In this document: one piece after another, positions 28,933 to 38,666 of the stretch | Position numbering within the stretch: the first letter of the stretch is position 1 | How the letters are laid out: every line of letters starts with the position of its first letter | DNA from: Sphingobacterium sp. R2 | GTDB lineage: Bacteria; Bacteroidota; Bacteroidia; Sphingobacteriales; Sphingobacteriaceae | NCBI RefSeq assembly: GCF_040760075.1 | Contig: NZ_CP142884.1 | Location: forward strand, 3,596,001 to 3,660,000 | Direction of reading: 5' to 3' | DNA length: 64,000 bases | Notes under the pieces: model-generated | Told to the model about the DNA's origin: nothing | Databases searched by the model: none | The model's input: only the letters and a program-made list of their open reading frames with translations | Program-made: the position numbers and the translations under genes

Positions 28933-29693
28933 CCACGCTTAACCATGGTGCGCGAATTTAATTCAAAATTCGAAATAAAATGGAAAATTGTAATAACTAA
29001 TTTTAAATACCGTATAAATGCGGGCAAAAATACTCGGTAACAATAATCGATATGGTTATTGCACTTTACCCTATAATTTTAGAAATATTATCGCATAAAC
29101 TAAAAAAGGAACAAAATTCATATTGGCTCTGCATCTGAAACTTGAAATTTAACATAGACGATGGGCGGGTTTTGATGTGCTTGTATTATAACTGTGAGTT
29201 TATATGGATATATTTAATGTATATATTTTCAAATTTTTATGTTTATTGATATTGTAGATTTTAGCGGGTAAATAATGTCAATTCCATTTTCTTATGGCTT
29301 GGTCTATAAGTATAAAGAAATCGCATGGAGGCCCTCATAATGTACTTTTAGGTCTTGTAGTCTTATAGTATTCCATGTAGGAACAATCCTATTTGAATAA
29401 TCATCAAAAATTTGAGCCATACAGCAAATAAATGAAAATAGAATTCTTGAATAAAAATCTATATAATTATTATTTACAGCTATATATGTATTTTATGTTC
29501 ATTAAGTGTGTAAGTTGTAAATTAAGGTGTTTGATTATTGAAAGTAGAAATAATTTCCGACGTCAGGACCGACATTATGACGTGACAAAGAAAGTTGCCT
29601 AAGCCTGAAGGTTGCTTGAAGGTGGGGTGATTTAAATATACATTATTGAATATTTTTGACGAATTAAATAGCGTTGTGGTATGTCGAATATAT
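28933..29693. other. Intergenic, AT-rich, no gene seen
   Basis: About 760 bp between the LOV kinase (start) and the cold-shock gene (end). No credible coding frame. A TATTTTTG element on the minus strand (29032-29025) could be a -7 box for the LOV kinase with a leader of about 100 nt; a -33 element is not evident. A small inverted repeat CAATAA-N9-TTATTG lies at about 29040. Confidence 0.4.
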
Positions 29694-29724
29694 AAAAAAA
29701 GTGCAACGGTTGCCCGCTGCACTT
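29694..29724 (-). terminator. Intrinsic terminator of the cold-shock gene
   Basis: On the minus strand: seven-base stem AAGTGCA / TGCACTT enclosing a CGG/CCG inner stem, followed by seven T. A second hairpin (CAAGAAGATA / TATCTTCTTG, 29727-29752) lies just after the stop. Together they form a strong 3' end. Confidence 0.8.
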
Positions 29725-29765
29725 CGCAAGAAGATAAATAGATATCTTCTTGTGTGTTTACTTAA

Positions 29766-29957
29766 TTATGCGATACGTACGTTAACAGCGTTAACACCTT
29801 TTTTACCGTTTTCTACATCAAATGTTACACTGTCATTTTCGCGTACTTCGTTGATTAATCCTGATACGTGTACGAAAATGTCATCTCCACCAGCAGCTGG
29901 AGTAATAAAACCAAATCCTTTTGTTTGGTTGAAGAATTTAATAGTTCCTTCTTGCAT
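29766..29957 (-). CDS. Cold-shock domain protein (CspA family)
   Basis: 63-aa RNA/single-strand-DNA-binding cold-shock protein with RNP1 KGFGFI and RNP2 DIFVHVS in the expected places. Acts as an RNA chaperone in the cytoplasm. Monocistronic with two 3' hairpins. The upstream 900 bp hold no gene; a TATATTTG on the minus strand (30214-30207) would give a leader of about 240 nt, in line with the long 5' UTRs that control csp mRNAs, but no -33 box supports it. Confidence 0.95.
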   Translation of the reverse strand: MQEGTIKFFNQTKGFGFITPAAGGDDIFVHVSGLINEVRENDSVTFDVENGKKGVNAVNVRIA

Positions 29958-30895
29958 TGTTTTATATATTATTATTAAAGTATTCTATAAATAAATTCGC
30001 GTTACGATACGGATATCTTAACCCTATTCAATCGATTTGTATGCAAGAAATGATGTTTGTAGTTTAATGTGCTTGGGTATATTCAAGTTCAAAAAGGTAC
30101 TTCACCTATTATTTTGACAACAAAAAATGCTTCTAAAGATGCGAAACTGAGCGGGAAGTGTTGTAACTTTTCGATTTCAGATAAGCAAATGGAGCCGATT
30201 ATTTATCAAATATAGCTATAAAATATTGTTAATCATAGTATATAAGAACTTATTATTAAAATGAATGGGTAATTCCGCCGTTAAGTCGTATTAAAGTTGG
30301 TTTTAAAGGTAAAATAAATTGGCACATCTTTTTTAAACGTGATAAAGGAAAGCGTTTATGTTTGTCGAAGTGCCTAACAAAGCAAATAGGATAGCATTAT
30401 GAATAGTATTCGGCATCACATCAGCATGTGCCGTCATATTGAACAAGGCGTAGCTTATGGAATCCCCATCGAAAGAATAAGCCACACGTAATAGCGTTTT
30501 TGTGCCAATAGCGAGACTCGGAATAGGATTAATTCTGCTTAGAGAACCATGCTAAGACAGGCTTATATAAAGACGCTATCGTAATCTTTGCCAAATTTAT
30601 CATAATACAAAATGAATAATCCCCTGGTTAAGTATTCGTCGAACACGTTTACCGGACTTGGGTGATGGACTGTGCTTTTATTTGCCAGCGATTTTTCAAC
30701 AATTATGAACTCTGCTTATTATATGATATATTCCAGCCTGCAATACTAGGTAGATTTTTGCTTTCTTTTACATAAAATTTGTTCAAGTAAGAATGAATTG
30801 CGCTATATGAGATGCTGTGTATTTGTTTTTTTTAATTTAATATTGATTTTAACTTAATATTGAAGAAATCTTGTGCTTTTAATTTTGACATCGCA
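29958..30895. other. Intergenic, no gene seen
   Basis: About 940 bp without a credible coding frame. The part next to csp probably carries its long leader. The 30.36-30.72 kb part is less AT-rich and contains a 33-codon frame (about 30400), too short and without recognisable features to call. No RNA gene recognised. Confidence 0.4.
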
Positions 30896-31420
30896 ATGGA
30901 ACATGTTCAGCCAATCAAATCTTCCAATCAGAAAAGTTTTAATATCGTATACGATAAATACCATCGGCAGATCTTCGGTTTTGTACTCAAGCGTACGCAA
31001 TCGGACTATATCGCGCAGGAGGTCACACAGCTGACCTTCATTAAACTCTGGAACCAAAGAGAGCGACTTGACGATCAGCTTAGCATCTTGGTACAGTTAT
31101 TTGGTATGGCACGGCAGGTGATGATTGACTTGCTGCGTAAAGAGGCAACAAGGTTTAAATATGAGGGACAGGCCGCCGCAACTCCTTTTACAGACAGTTT
31201 GATTCGCGCGATAGAAAACAAAGAATTGTTGCGTATGATGGAAAAGGATATTCAGAACATGCCCACAATGCGTCGTAAGGTATTTGAAATGAGCCGTAAG
31301 GAAGGTCTTTCCCATAAAGAGATTGCCGCTCAATTTTCAATTTCCACAAAAACCGTAGAACAGCATATCAGTAAAGCACTTCTTCAGCTTAAACAACATC
31401 TTTATTCCATCATGCTCTAG
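30896..31420 (+). CDS. ECF sigma factor (FecI-like, Bacteroidota type)
   Basis: 174-aa sigma factor with region 2 (YDKYHRQIFGFVLKRT, AQEVTQLTFIKLW) and region 4 (MPTMRRKVFEMSRKEGLSHKEIAAQFSISTKTVEQHI). It would direct RNA polymerase to the downstream transporter genes when released by its FecR partner. I start at ATG 30896; a longer TTG-started form adds twelve residues unlike the family. The FecR, SusC, SusD and phosphatase genes follow in the same direction with short gaps. Confidence 0.92.
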   Translation: MEHVQPIKSSNQKSFNIVYDKYHRQIFGFVLKRTQSDYIAQEVTQLTFIKLWNQRERLDDQLSILVQLFGMARQVMIDLLRKEATRFKYEGQAAATPFTDSLIRAIENKELLRMMEKDIQNMPTMRRKVFEMSRKEGLSHKEIAAQFSISTKTVEQHISKALLQLKQHLYSIML

Positions 31421-31504
31421 CTTCGGCAACTATAAATGTCGCTTTCCTATATTAAATAATTGTTAAGCACTAAGGGATGTCGTGCTGGCCTGCGTAATAG
31501 GAGT

Positions 31505-32563
31505 ATGAAGCATGATAAAAAGCAGCATCAGATCAAAAAGAAGATCTGGAAAATGCCCTTCCTCGTGAACGAACTTTTCAAGGACGAAGATTGGGAGAAA
31601 TTTGATAGCACAGCAATGGAGGAGCCTTTGCCCGCAGAAGCGATGAAAGCGAAGATTCAATATGCCATTCTACATGAAGAAGAGGAAATGGAGCGCAAGG
31701 TTTTACGGCGGTATCGGTTGGTCAAGATGCTTCGATACAGTGCTGCGGCGGCGATTATCGTTTTCTTTTCCTTTTATCTTGTCACATGGTGGACGCAAGA
31801 TTCAGTTCCGCAGCCTGCTGATCAGTGGTCAGCAGCTCAGTCGGTTGTAGCAGCTCAAGATACGGTTTGGATTTCCAAAGAAAATAAAAATCCCCGCAGT
31901 ATAATCTTTGATCTACCCGATGGATCGCATGTACGCTTGTTTGCTCAAAGTAAGATTCGCTATGTGAAAAATTTTGCTGAACATGCCCGCGATATAGAAC
32001 TTCTTGGTAAAGCATACTTCGATGTTGTTTCAGATCCAAATCGTCCATTTTCGGTACTTGCCAATGGCACTAAAACGACAGCGCTCGGTACATCCTTTAC
32101 GATTAATACCAAATTGAAGCATCAATCTGTGACTGTTGCATTGCATACAGGAAAGGTGCTTGTGTCGTCCCTAAGCGATCACTTCAAACACGTGTTTCTG
32201 GATGGCCCGGGTCAAAAGCTGACGGTTGATTCACGAGGTGCAACAAGAATTGAAGCCGTCAATAAAAAACAGCCATTGAACATGCCTGATGTGTCTGCTC
32301 CGGATTTATTAAATCTTAAAAATACACCTATGCCTGCTGTGTTACAGGCTTTAGAAATAGCATTCAAAAAGCAGATTCATTTGGGGGACAAGGGGATAGC
32401 GGCTATTCACTATACGGGTGAGATTGATGTACAGCAAAATTCCTTGAAAGATATCTTGACAACAATCTGCTTAATCAATGAATTGCGCTTTGTTGCCAAT
32501 GCGGACGGCAGCTACACGCTTTATAAGCAGGAAAAAACGACTACCGAACATCTAAATAATTAA
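31505..32563 (+). CDS. FecR-family anti-sigma factor
   Basis: 352-aa inner-membrane regulator. A cytoplasmic N-terminal segment (1-65) is followed by one membrane helix (about 67-88; AAAAIIVFFSFYLV), a periplasmic FecR domain (DLPDGSHVRLFAQSKI, GKAYFDVVSDPNRPFSV) and a C-terminal DUF4974-type domain (about 270-340, LLNLKNTPMPAVLQALE). It holds the cognate sigma factor until signalled from the outer membrane. Start at ATG 31505 rather than a TTG 15 codons earlier. Lies 5 bp before the SusC gene. Confidence 0.92.
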   Translation: MKHDKKQHQIKKKIWKMPFLVNELFKDEDWEKFDSTAMEEPLPAEAMKAKIQYAILHEEEEMERKVLRRYRLVKMLRYSAAAAIIVFFSFYLVTWWTQDSVPQPADQWSAAQSVVAAQDTVWISKENKNPRSIIFDLPDGSHVRLFAQSKIRYVKNFAEHARDIELLGKAYFDVVSDPNRPFSVLANGTKTTALGTSFTINTKLKHQSVTVALHTGKVLVSSLSDHFKHVFLDGPGQKLTVDSRGATRIEAVNKKQPLNMPDVSAPDLLNLKNTPMPAVLQALEIAFKKQIHLGDKGIAAIHYTGEIDVQQNSLKDILTTICLINELRFVANADGSYTLYKQEKTTTEHLNN

Positions 32564-32568
32564 CAAAT

Positions 32569-35500
32569 ATGCTCAGAAAAACAAATCCACAAAAAAGGAA
32601 TCTGCTTATTTTTGCATTGCTTACAGCTGGACTAACCCCAGTTCATGCACAACAGCAACAGGTGAAAGGCGCTGTTCAAAATGAAAAGGGCGAGTTCCTC
32701 CCCGGTGTCAGCGTGAAAGCCATTCCGGTCAATGGAGGCGCTAGTGTGACCACCAGCACAAATAGTCAGGGACTATTCCATTTTCAGAATTTGGTGGAAC
32801 ATGCTGGTTATCAATTTGTGTTTTCGGCTGTTGGATTTCAGTCCGATACGCTTTCGGGTTATGTCATAGAGGCAAGAAAACCTTTGTCGTTGAGTGTGAA
32901 GCTTCAGCAGAGTGCCGTTAAACTGGATGAGGTCGTCATTGGTTATGGTCGTGTGTCCAGAAAAGATCTGACAAGCTCGATCACAAGCATTAAAGCGGAA
33001 GATGCTAATGTCGGTGTATTTACCTCACCAGCACAGATGCTACAGGGAAAGGTTGCCGGCCTGACGATTTCAACCAATAACAGTAATCCCAATGCGACGC
33101 CTTCCGTTAGTCTCCGAGGAGCTTCAACGTTACGTAGTGGTGAAGCGATGGAACCCTACTATGTGATCGATGGGGTCCCGGGTGCATCGCTGGCTTTGGT
33201 AGCGCCCGATGATATTGCGTCTATTGACGTGCTTCGCGATGCCTCAGCGACCGCAATTTATGGTTCAAAAGCGGCCAATGGCGTTATTATCGTTACAACG
33301 AAGCGTGGAAAATCAGGGCAGACCAATATCAATTACAACGGCTATTTGGCGATCGATAAAGTGGCTAAGCATTATGAGATGATGAATGCGGCGCAATACC
33401 GGTCTTATGTCAATGATAATGGATTTTCGATGGAACCAACGGACGACTTAGGGGCAGATACCGATTGGCAAAGAGCTGTGGAGCGGACAGGGATATCGAA
33501 CAACCATAATATATCCATTCTTGGAGGTGCAGAAAAAACACAGTATAGCATCAGTCTCAATACCATCAAAAACAATGGGGTTATCAAAGGGACTGATATG
33601 GGGCGGCAGATTGCTCGAGCGTTTTTGCAGACCAAGGCGCTGAATGACCGGCTGACGGCTTCTTTCAATGTCAACGCAAGTATCACCAAGCAGAATGATG
33701 TGCTTGCTTTGGATCAGGGACTCAGCGTGTATGATGCGATGTACTATTACCTGCCTGTATCGCCGGTCCGAAATACCGATGGTTCCTGGTTTGAAAAAGC
33801 CGATCGTTCGCAATATGCCAATCCACTTTCCTTAATTGAAGAGAATACAAATTTTTCTAAAACTAAGGTGCTCCAGGCGCATGCAAAACTGGGCTATGAG
33901 ATCTTGCCCGGGTTAACCTATAATATTGATCTTTCGCTGCAAAATAGGCAGTTTAACAATGCACAGTACTACTCGATGTTTTCGATGGCAGCACGTGGTC
34001 AGAATGGCAAATCTATCCGTGCCGCTGTAGAAGATGAACGGAAAGTGATGGAAATGAACCTGAGTTATGAAAAGACATTCGCCGGAAAACATAAGGTAGC
34101 TGCACTGGCAGGTTATTCATGGGAGGAGAACAACAATAACGATGGTTTTCAATTGACGACTTCCGATTATTACAGTGACGATTTGAGTTATTATAATCCG
34201 GGTATGGCCAATGTAGTTGATTTGTTGGGCTTTGGGAACTATTATCTTTCCACCTTGCGTATGATATCTGTTTATGGTCGTGTGAATTATGCCTATAATA
34301 ACAAGTATCTCCTACAGGCGACGGTAAGACGCGACGGTTCCTCGGCTTTCGGAACCAACAATCGTTGGGCGACATTTCCTTCGGTATCTGCAGCGTGGCG
34401 CCTTTCGGAGGAACCATTCATCCGTGAAACCGGAATTTTTGATGACTTAAAGCTGCGTGCGGGGTTCGGGGTGAGTGGCAACTCATTGGGCTTTGATGCA
34501 TTTACAGCGCAGTCTGTACGTGGTGCCTCATCCAAGTTTTTCGATTATGTAAGTGCCGATGGTCAGGTAAACCCATTACGTACGTTGATGGTGCTGCGCA
34601 ATAGCAATCCGAACCTCAAATGGGAAACAACCAGTATGATTAATCTAGGCCTGGATTTCGGATTTCTAAAAAATCGCCTGACAGGGTCTTTGGAGGTCTA
34701 TAAAAAGAAAACGAGTGACTTGATTTATGATTATCAGGTAAGCAAATCGAAATATATTTATCCAACGCTGACTGCCAATGTTGGTGAAATAGAGAATAAG
34801 GGGATTGAACTGAGTCTGAATGCAAATGCCATTGATAAAGAGGATTTCAAATGGAATACCGGATTGGTACTGTCCCACAATACCAATAAGGTGGTGAGCA
34901 TTGCCAACGAGCAGTTTACGCAGGATTATATCGAATTGTCGGATCTGGGTGGGGCTGGGCAGACCAATGTTTTTCAGCAGAGGCTGACACCGGGAGCACC
35001 TATCGGTCAGTTTTATACCTGGGAATGGGCCGGCTACAACGATGAAGGAGTGTCGGTATTCTATACCCGAGATGAGAAAACGGGCGAGCGTACAGGCGAA
35101 ACAACCACAACACCACAGAAGAAAGATCAGGCTGTGACGGGAAGTCCACAACCCAAGTTGACACTGGGTTGGAACAATAGCTTTTCGTATAAGAATTTTT
35201 CTTTAACCGGAATGTTCCAAGGCACTTTTGGACAGAAAATTATGAACGCTACCCGAGCGCGCCATTCAAACGTTGTTGGTAATGCTGGGCAGAAAAACGT
35301 ACTTGCCAGCGTTGTGGAAACCGAGCGCATGACGGATATAAATGCACATTACCTATCGGACCGTTACCTGGAGAATGGAAGCTATCTGCGTTTGGCTTAT
35401 GTTACGTTGGCCTATACGATACCGATGAAAAATATACCGATTAAAAACCTAAGAGTATATGCAACGATGAACAACGTATTTGTATTGACGAAATATAAAG

Positions 35501-35607
35501 GTATTGATCCCGAGGTGGGATTGGGAGGGCTAACTCCGGGAATTGATAACCGCCAGACCTACCCACGGACGCGAACGTTTATGTTTGGCCTTAACTTTAA
35601 TTTATAA
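32569..35607 (+). CDS. SusC/RagA-type TonB-linked outer-membrane transporter
   Basis: 1012-aa outer-membrane importer. Signal peptide ends near HAQQ; a CarboxypepD_reg beta-sandwich (about 32-115, KGAVQNEKGEFLPGVSV), the SusC plug (LDEVVIGYGRVSRKDLTSS, SLRGASTLRSG, IDVLRDASATAIYGSKAANGVI) and the barrel follow, ending in FGLNFNL. The STN domain that usually receives FecR signals is absent. Forms a pair with the SusD downstream. No glycan enzyme is encoded nearby; the only enzyme in the operon is a phosphatase, so the cargo may be a phosphorylated compound (inference). Confidence 0.95.
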   Translation: MLRKTNPQKRNLLIFALLTAGLTPVHAQQQQVKGAVQNEKGEFLPGVSVKAIPVNGGASVTTSTNSQGLFHFQNLVEHAGYQFVFSAVGFQSDTLSGYVIEARKPLSLSVKLQQSAVKLDEVVIGYGRVSRKDLTSSITSIKAEDANVGVFTSPAQMLQGKVAGLTISTNNSNPNATPSVSLRGASTLRSGEAMEPYYVIDGVPGASLALVAPDDIASIDVLRDASATAIYGSKAANGVIIVTTKRGKSGQTNINYNGYLAIDKVAKHYEMMNAAQYRSYVNDNGFSMEPTDDLGADTDWQRAVERTGISNNHNISILGGAEKTQYSISLNTIKNNGVIKGTDMGRQIARAFLQTKALNDRLTASFNVNASITKQNDVLALDQGLSVYDAMYYYLPVSPVRNTDGSWFEKADRSQYANPLSLIEENTNFSKTKVLQAHAKLGYEILPGLTYNIDLSLQNRQFNNAQYYSMFSMAARGQNGKSIRAAVEDERKVMEMNLSYEKTFAGKHKVAALAGYSWEENNNNDGFQLTTSDYYSDDLSYYNPGMANVVDLLGFGNYYLSTLRMISVYGRVNYAYNNKYLLQATVRRDGSSAFGTNNRWATFPSVSAAWRLSEEPFIRETGIFDDLKLRAGFGVSGNSLGFDAFTAQSVRGASSKFFDYVSADGQVNPLRTLMVLRNSNPNLKWETTSMINLGLDFGFLKNRLTGSLEVYKKKTSDLIYDYQVSKSKYIYPTLTANVGEIENKGIELSLNANAIDKEDFKWNTGLVLSHNTNKVVSIANEQFTQDYIELSDLGGAGQTNVFQQRLTPGAPIGQFYTWEWAGYNDEGVSVFYTRDEKTGERTGETTTTPQKKDQAVTGSPQPKLTLGWNNSFSYKNFSLTGMFQGTFGQKIMNATRARHSNVVGNAGQKNVLASVVETERMTDINAHYLSDRYLENGSYLRLAYVTLAYTIPMKNIPIKNLRVYATMNNVFVLTKYKGIDPEVGLGGLTPGIDNRQTYPRTRTFMFGLNFNL

Positions 35608-35701
35608 GACAGATCTGTGGGATGGAAAACTTCTTATCGAAACAATCCTGTTGACATAAATGGAGCATGCCACATGGCCTATAGAACAAGAACTAATTTA
35701 T

Positions 35702-37351
35702 ATGAAACCAACACTATTAATTCGTTTATTAACCTTATCAGCATTGAGTTTTTCGCTGGGATCTTGTACCGATCTGGATGTTGATATAAAATCACAACTG
35801 ACGGAATTTCCGGATTCGGAACGTGCAGCCGAGGCAATTCTTGCCGATGTATATGCCGCCTATCGTGGCGCAATGGGGCGCGATCATTGGATGGTCCAAA
35901 CACTCTCGGCAGATGAAGCAGTGAGTGTTTCCATGGGTACAGACTGGTTTGATGGCGGTCGATACCGCGAATTCCATCTGCACAATTGGAACGCAGACAA
36001 CGGCCTCTTACCAAGTATCTGGAACGATGCTTCCACTGGAATCACCTTAGCCAATAATGCCATTGCATTATTCGGGGAAGATAAAGAAAAGCTGACGGCA
36101 CCTGCCCGCGCAATCCGTGCTTATTATTATTTTATACTGATGGATAATTTTGGCGCCGCACCGTTGATCACAGGGCCTGTTGATGCTGTCCCCGCACGTT
36201 CAAGCCGTGCTGAAATTTGCCGTTTTATTGAGGCCGAATTGCTTGCGGTGAAGGATTTGTTACCGACCACGGTTTCGGTAGCAACATATGGAAAAGCAAC
36301 GAAATATATGGCCGAAGCATTGCTGGCTAAGTTGTACCTCAACTGGGCTGTTTATACGGCTACGGACGTAGCCAATTACAATCCAAGTACACAAAATGAA
36401 AAATTAAATGATGTGGTTGCGATGTGCGACCAGATTATTTCCTCAGGACAGTTCAACCTGACAAGCCACAAGTTTATGGCCAAGTTTCGCCCCGATAATG
36501 GTTATCAGGTAAAGGATTTTATATTTGCCATACCCTATGATCGTGAAAAACAGCAGGGTATGACTTATTCGCGCTTCTGGATACATCGAAGTGCCCAAAA
36601 TCAGTTTGCAACATTGCCTCAAAGTGTTGGGGGGACTTTTCGTGTATTACCAAGCTATTTGGAGAAATTTAATCTGGCAGGCGACGAAAGAAATGCCTCA
36701 TACATCGGCGGTAAGCAATATTATTGGTCAAATTATACAGAAGATAAGACTCGTCCTTTTCTGATCAGAACTTCCAAACGCGGCATAGATCAGGATTATA
36801 ATGCTGCGGATGCAGATGCGCAGTTTGATTGGCAATTGGAGACCACTAAAGAAATTACTTTGCGTTCGGATGGTGCGGCCACGCTGAATGTAGGTAACGA
36901 CCAAAAGGGACGCTCGATGGGGTACAGATCCATTAAGTTTTATATGGACGTAGCCGTTACATCAGCCAATCAGCGTAATCAGAGCAATGATGTACCTGTA
37001 TTTCGCTATGCCGATATCCTGTTGATGAAAGCGGAGGCTATACTCCGTGGGGCTACCGCGACCAATGGTCAGACCGCACAATCTTTGGTTAATCAGATCC
37101 GAGCCTATGTCAATGCACCTGTACTCACGGCTGCCCCAAGTCTACAAGATGTGTTGGATGAGCGGGCACGTGAGTTTGCTGATGAGTCCTGGCGTAGAAA
37201 TGACCTGATCCGTTACGGAAAATTTGAAGATAACTGGGGATTCCGATCGCTGTATCCTGCCAGCATGAGCGAGAAGTTCCGTCGTATTTTCCCTGTACCA
37301 ACAACTGTATTAAACGTAAACACCCACTGGCAACAGAATCCTGGTTATTAA
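35702..37351 (+). CDS. SusD/RagB-type nutrient-binding lipoprotein
   Basis: 549-aa surface lipoprotein that caps the SusC barrel. Start at ATG 35702 gives a signal peptide with lipobox SFSLGSC. The helical SusD fold shows AEAILADVYAAYRGAMG, ARAIRAYYYFILMDNFGAAP, the RYADILLMKAEAI stretch and the C-terminal LDERAREFADESWRRNDLIRYGK, all diagnostic. Translationally close to the phosphatase gene 9 bp downstream. Cargo not predictable. Confidence 0.94.
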   Translation: MKPTLLIRLLTLSALSFSLGSCTDLDVDIKSQLTEFPDSERAAEAILADVYAAYRGAMGRDHWMVQTLSADEAVSVSMGTDWFDGGRYREFHLHNWNADNGLLPSIWNDASTGITLANNAIALFGEDKEKLTAPARAIRAYYYFILMDNFGAAPLITGPVDAVPARSSRAEICRFIEAELLAVKDLLPTTVSVATYGKATKYMAEALLAKLYLNWAVYTATDVANYNPSTQNEKLNDVVAMCDQIISSGQFNLTSHKFMAKFRPDNGYQVKDFIFAIPYDREKQQGMTYSRFWIHRSAQNQFATLPQSVGGTFRVLPSYLEKFNLAGDERNASYIGGKQYYWSNYTEDKTRPFLIRTSKRGIDQDYNAADADAQFDWQLETTKEITLRSDGAATLNVGNDQKGRSMGYRSIKFYMDVAVTSANQRNQSNDVPVFRYADILLMKAEAILRGATATNGQTAQSLVNQIRAYVNAPVLTAAPSLQDVLDERAREFADESWRRNDLIRYGKFEDNWGFRSLYPASMSEKFRRIFPVPTTVLNVNTHWQQNPGY

Positions 37352-37360
37352 AATCTATTG

Positions 37361-38365
37361 ATGAAACGCAGAACTTTTATGAAAAATTCCCTGGGCACGG
37401 CGATTACAGCCGGCCTGGGCGGAATTACGCTCAGTAGCTTCGGTCTGACAAAACCTACGCAACTTGAAAGCGAAGATATACAACAGCTTTTGAAACCCAG
37501 AGATGCCTATGATCTCCATTTTATGGCTGTAGGCGACTGGGGACGCAATGGTGCCGACCATCAGTTGGCTGTAGCGGGGCAGATGGGCCAATGGGCCGAT
37601 CAGCATCCCAATGACTTTATCATTTCTACCGGTGATAATTTTTACCCTTCCGGAGTGGTCAGTGAATATGATCCCCTGTGGCATTATTCGTTTGAAAATA
37701 TCTATACCGCATTTTCGCTGCAATGGGACTGGTATCCCATTTTGGGAAACCACGATTATAAATCAGATCCCGATGCACAGGTACGTTATAGTACGATCAG
37801 CAGACGTTGGAAGATGCCTGCGCGTTATTACAGCAAGACATTTGCGCTTAAGGATGGGAAAAAAGTACTGATGGCCTTTATCGATACTAATCCGATGATT
37901 CCTGAATTTTACAGTAACAGCGAGTATGGGCCACATGTTGCGGGACAGCAACCCGAAAAACAGGTGGCCTGGCTAGATCAGCTACTGGAAAACTCGGATG
38001 CCCATTGGAAAATTGTCGTCGGTCATCATCCCCTGTATACGGCGGGGCCGCGGACGACGAATTACGACACCCTGGCGGTTCGAAAAGTCTTGGAGTCTAT
38101 CTTTGAAAAGCGAGGAGTAGATATCTACCTTTCAGGACATGAACATTCGCTGCAGCACTTAAAAGTGGAAGGCAAGAAGTTTCATCAGTTTATCTCCGGG
38201 GCAGGATCAGAGGTAACGCTTGTAAAAACCGATCTGCCGTATAGTCGTTTTGCGAAAGATCAATACGGGTTTTTCTCTTTCTCGATCAGTAGCGAAGAAA
38301 TAGCTTGTCAGGTTATCAGCCATGAGGGTATAGAGCTGTATCGGACAGTGCTTACAAAAGTATAA
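37361..38365 (+). CDS. Tat-exported metallophosphoesterase (purple acid phosphatase-like)
   Basis: 334-aa phosphatase. Twin-arginine leader KRRTFMKNSLG at the N-terminus; then the dinuclear-metal motifs in order: GDWGRNG, STGDNFYPSG, GNHDYKSD, VGHHPLY and SGHEHSLQHL. GDWG and GDNFY resemble type-5 (tartrate-resistant) acid phosphatases. It would hydrolyse phosphate monoesters in the periplasm or at the surface. Last gene of the sigma-FecR-SusC-SusD operon, suggesting import and dephosphorylation of one substrate class. ATG 37361 preferred over the TTG before it. Confidence 0.9.
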   Translation: MKRRTFMKNSLGTAITAGLGGITLSSFGLTKPTQLESEDIQQLLKPRDAYDLHFMAVGDWGRNGADHQLAVAGQMGQWADQHPNDFIISTGDNFYPSGVVSEYDPLWHYSFENIYTAFSLQWDWYPILGNHDYKSDPDAQVRYSTISRRWKMPARYYSKTFALKDGKKVLMAFIDTNPMIPEFYSNSEYGPHVAGQQPEKQVAWLDQLLENSDAHWKIVVGHHPLYTAGPRTTNYDTLAVRKVLESIFEKRGVDIYLSGHEHSLQHLKVEGKKFHQFISGAGSEVTLVKTDLPYSRFAKDQYGFFSFSISSEEIACQVISHEGIELYRTVLTKV

Positions 38366-38393
38366 AGTCAGAGGGCAGGCGGTATGGAGCAGA

Positions 38394-38481
38394 TTCGTAC
38401 CTGCTTCGTACCTTATTCGGATGCGATACAGATATTGTACAGGTGCTGTACAGCTATCGTACAGACCCTGAACAGGAATTA
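38394..38481 (+). repeat. Array of eight imperfect 11-nt units
   Basis: Eight consecutive units of exactly 11 nt: three begin TTCG (TTCGTACCTGC, TTCGTACCTTA, TTCGGATGCGA), four begin TACAG (TACAGATATTG, TACAGGTGCTG, TACAGCTATCG, TACAGACCCTG), and the last begins AACAG. It starts 28 bp after the phosphatase stop. The period is about one helical turn, so each unit presents the same face. An overlapping 80-codon frame is not a credible gene. Confidence 0.7.
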
Positions 38482-38615
38482 CCTGTTCGGGATTTGGTCA
38501 ATAATGATCACCAGATTGTTGAGCTCCGAAGGTGGTCCGAACACAGTACGAGCACAACCCGAATACATTGGCGCTCGAGGTAAAAAAAACAGACTAACCT
38601 GGGTTAAAAAAGAAA

Positions 38616-38652
38616 CATTCCTCTGACGCATTTTTTGCGCGTCAGAGGAATG
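38616..38652 (-). terminator. Strong intrinsic terminator after the heme oxygenase operon
   Basis: Perfect 14-bp stem (CATTCCTCTGACGC / GCGTCAGAGGAATG) with a 9-nt loop. On the minus strand it is followed by TTTCTTTTTT, so it ends the heme oxygenase/44-aa-protein transcript; it may also stop the phosphatase operon from the other side. Confidence 0.8.
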
Positions 38653-38666
38653 CTTCACACGTTGTG

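Noticed and set aside
30400..30500. 33-codon frame as a small gene
   Set aside because: Too short, no signal, membrane or domain features, no clear initiation context.
30880..30887. TAATTTTG as promoter of the ECF sigma gene
   Set aside because: It ends 9 bp before the ATG, leaving almost no leader, and has no properly spaced -33 box.
38384..38626. 80-codon frame after the phosphatase
   Set aside because: It lies over the 11-nt array and has no plausible protein features; the array explains its openness.
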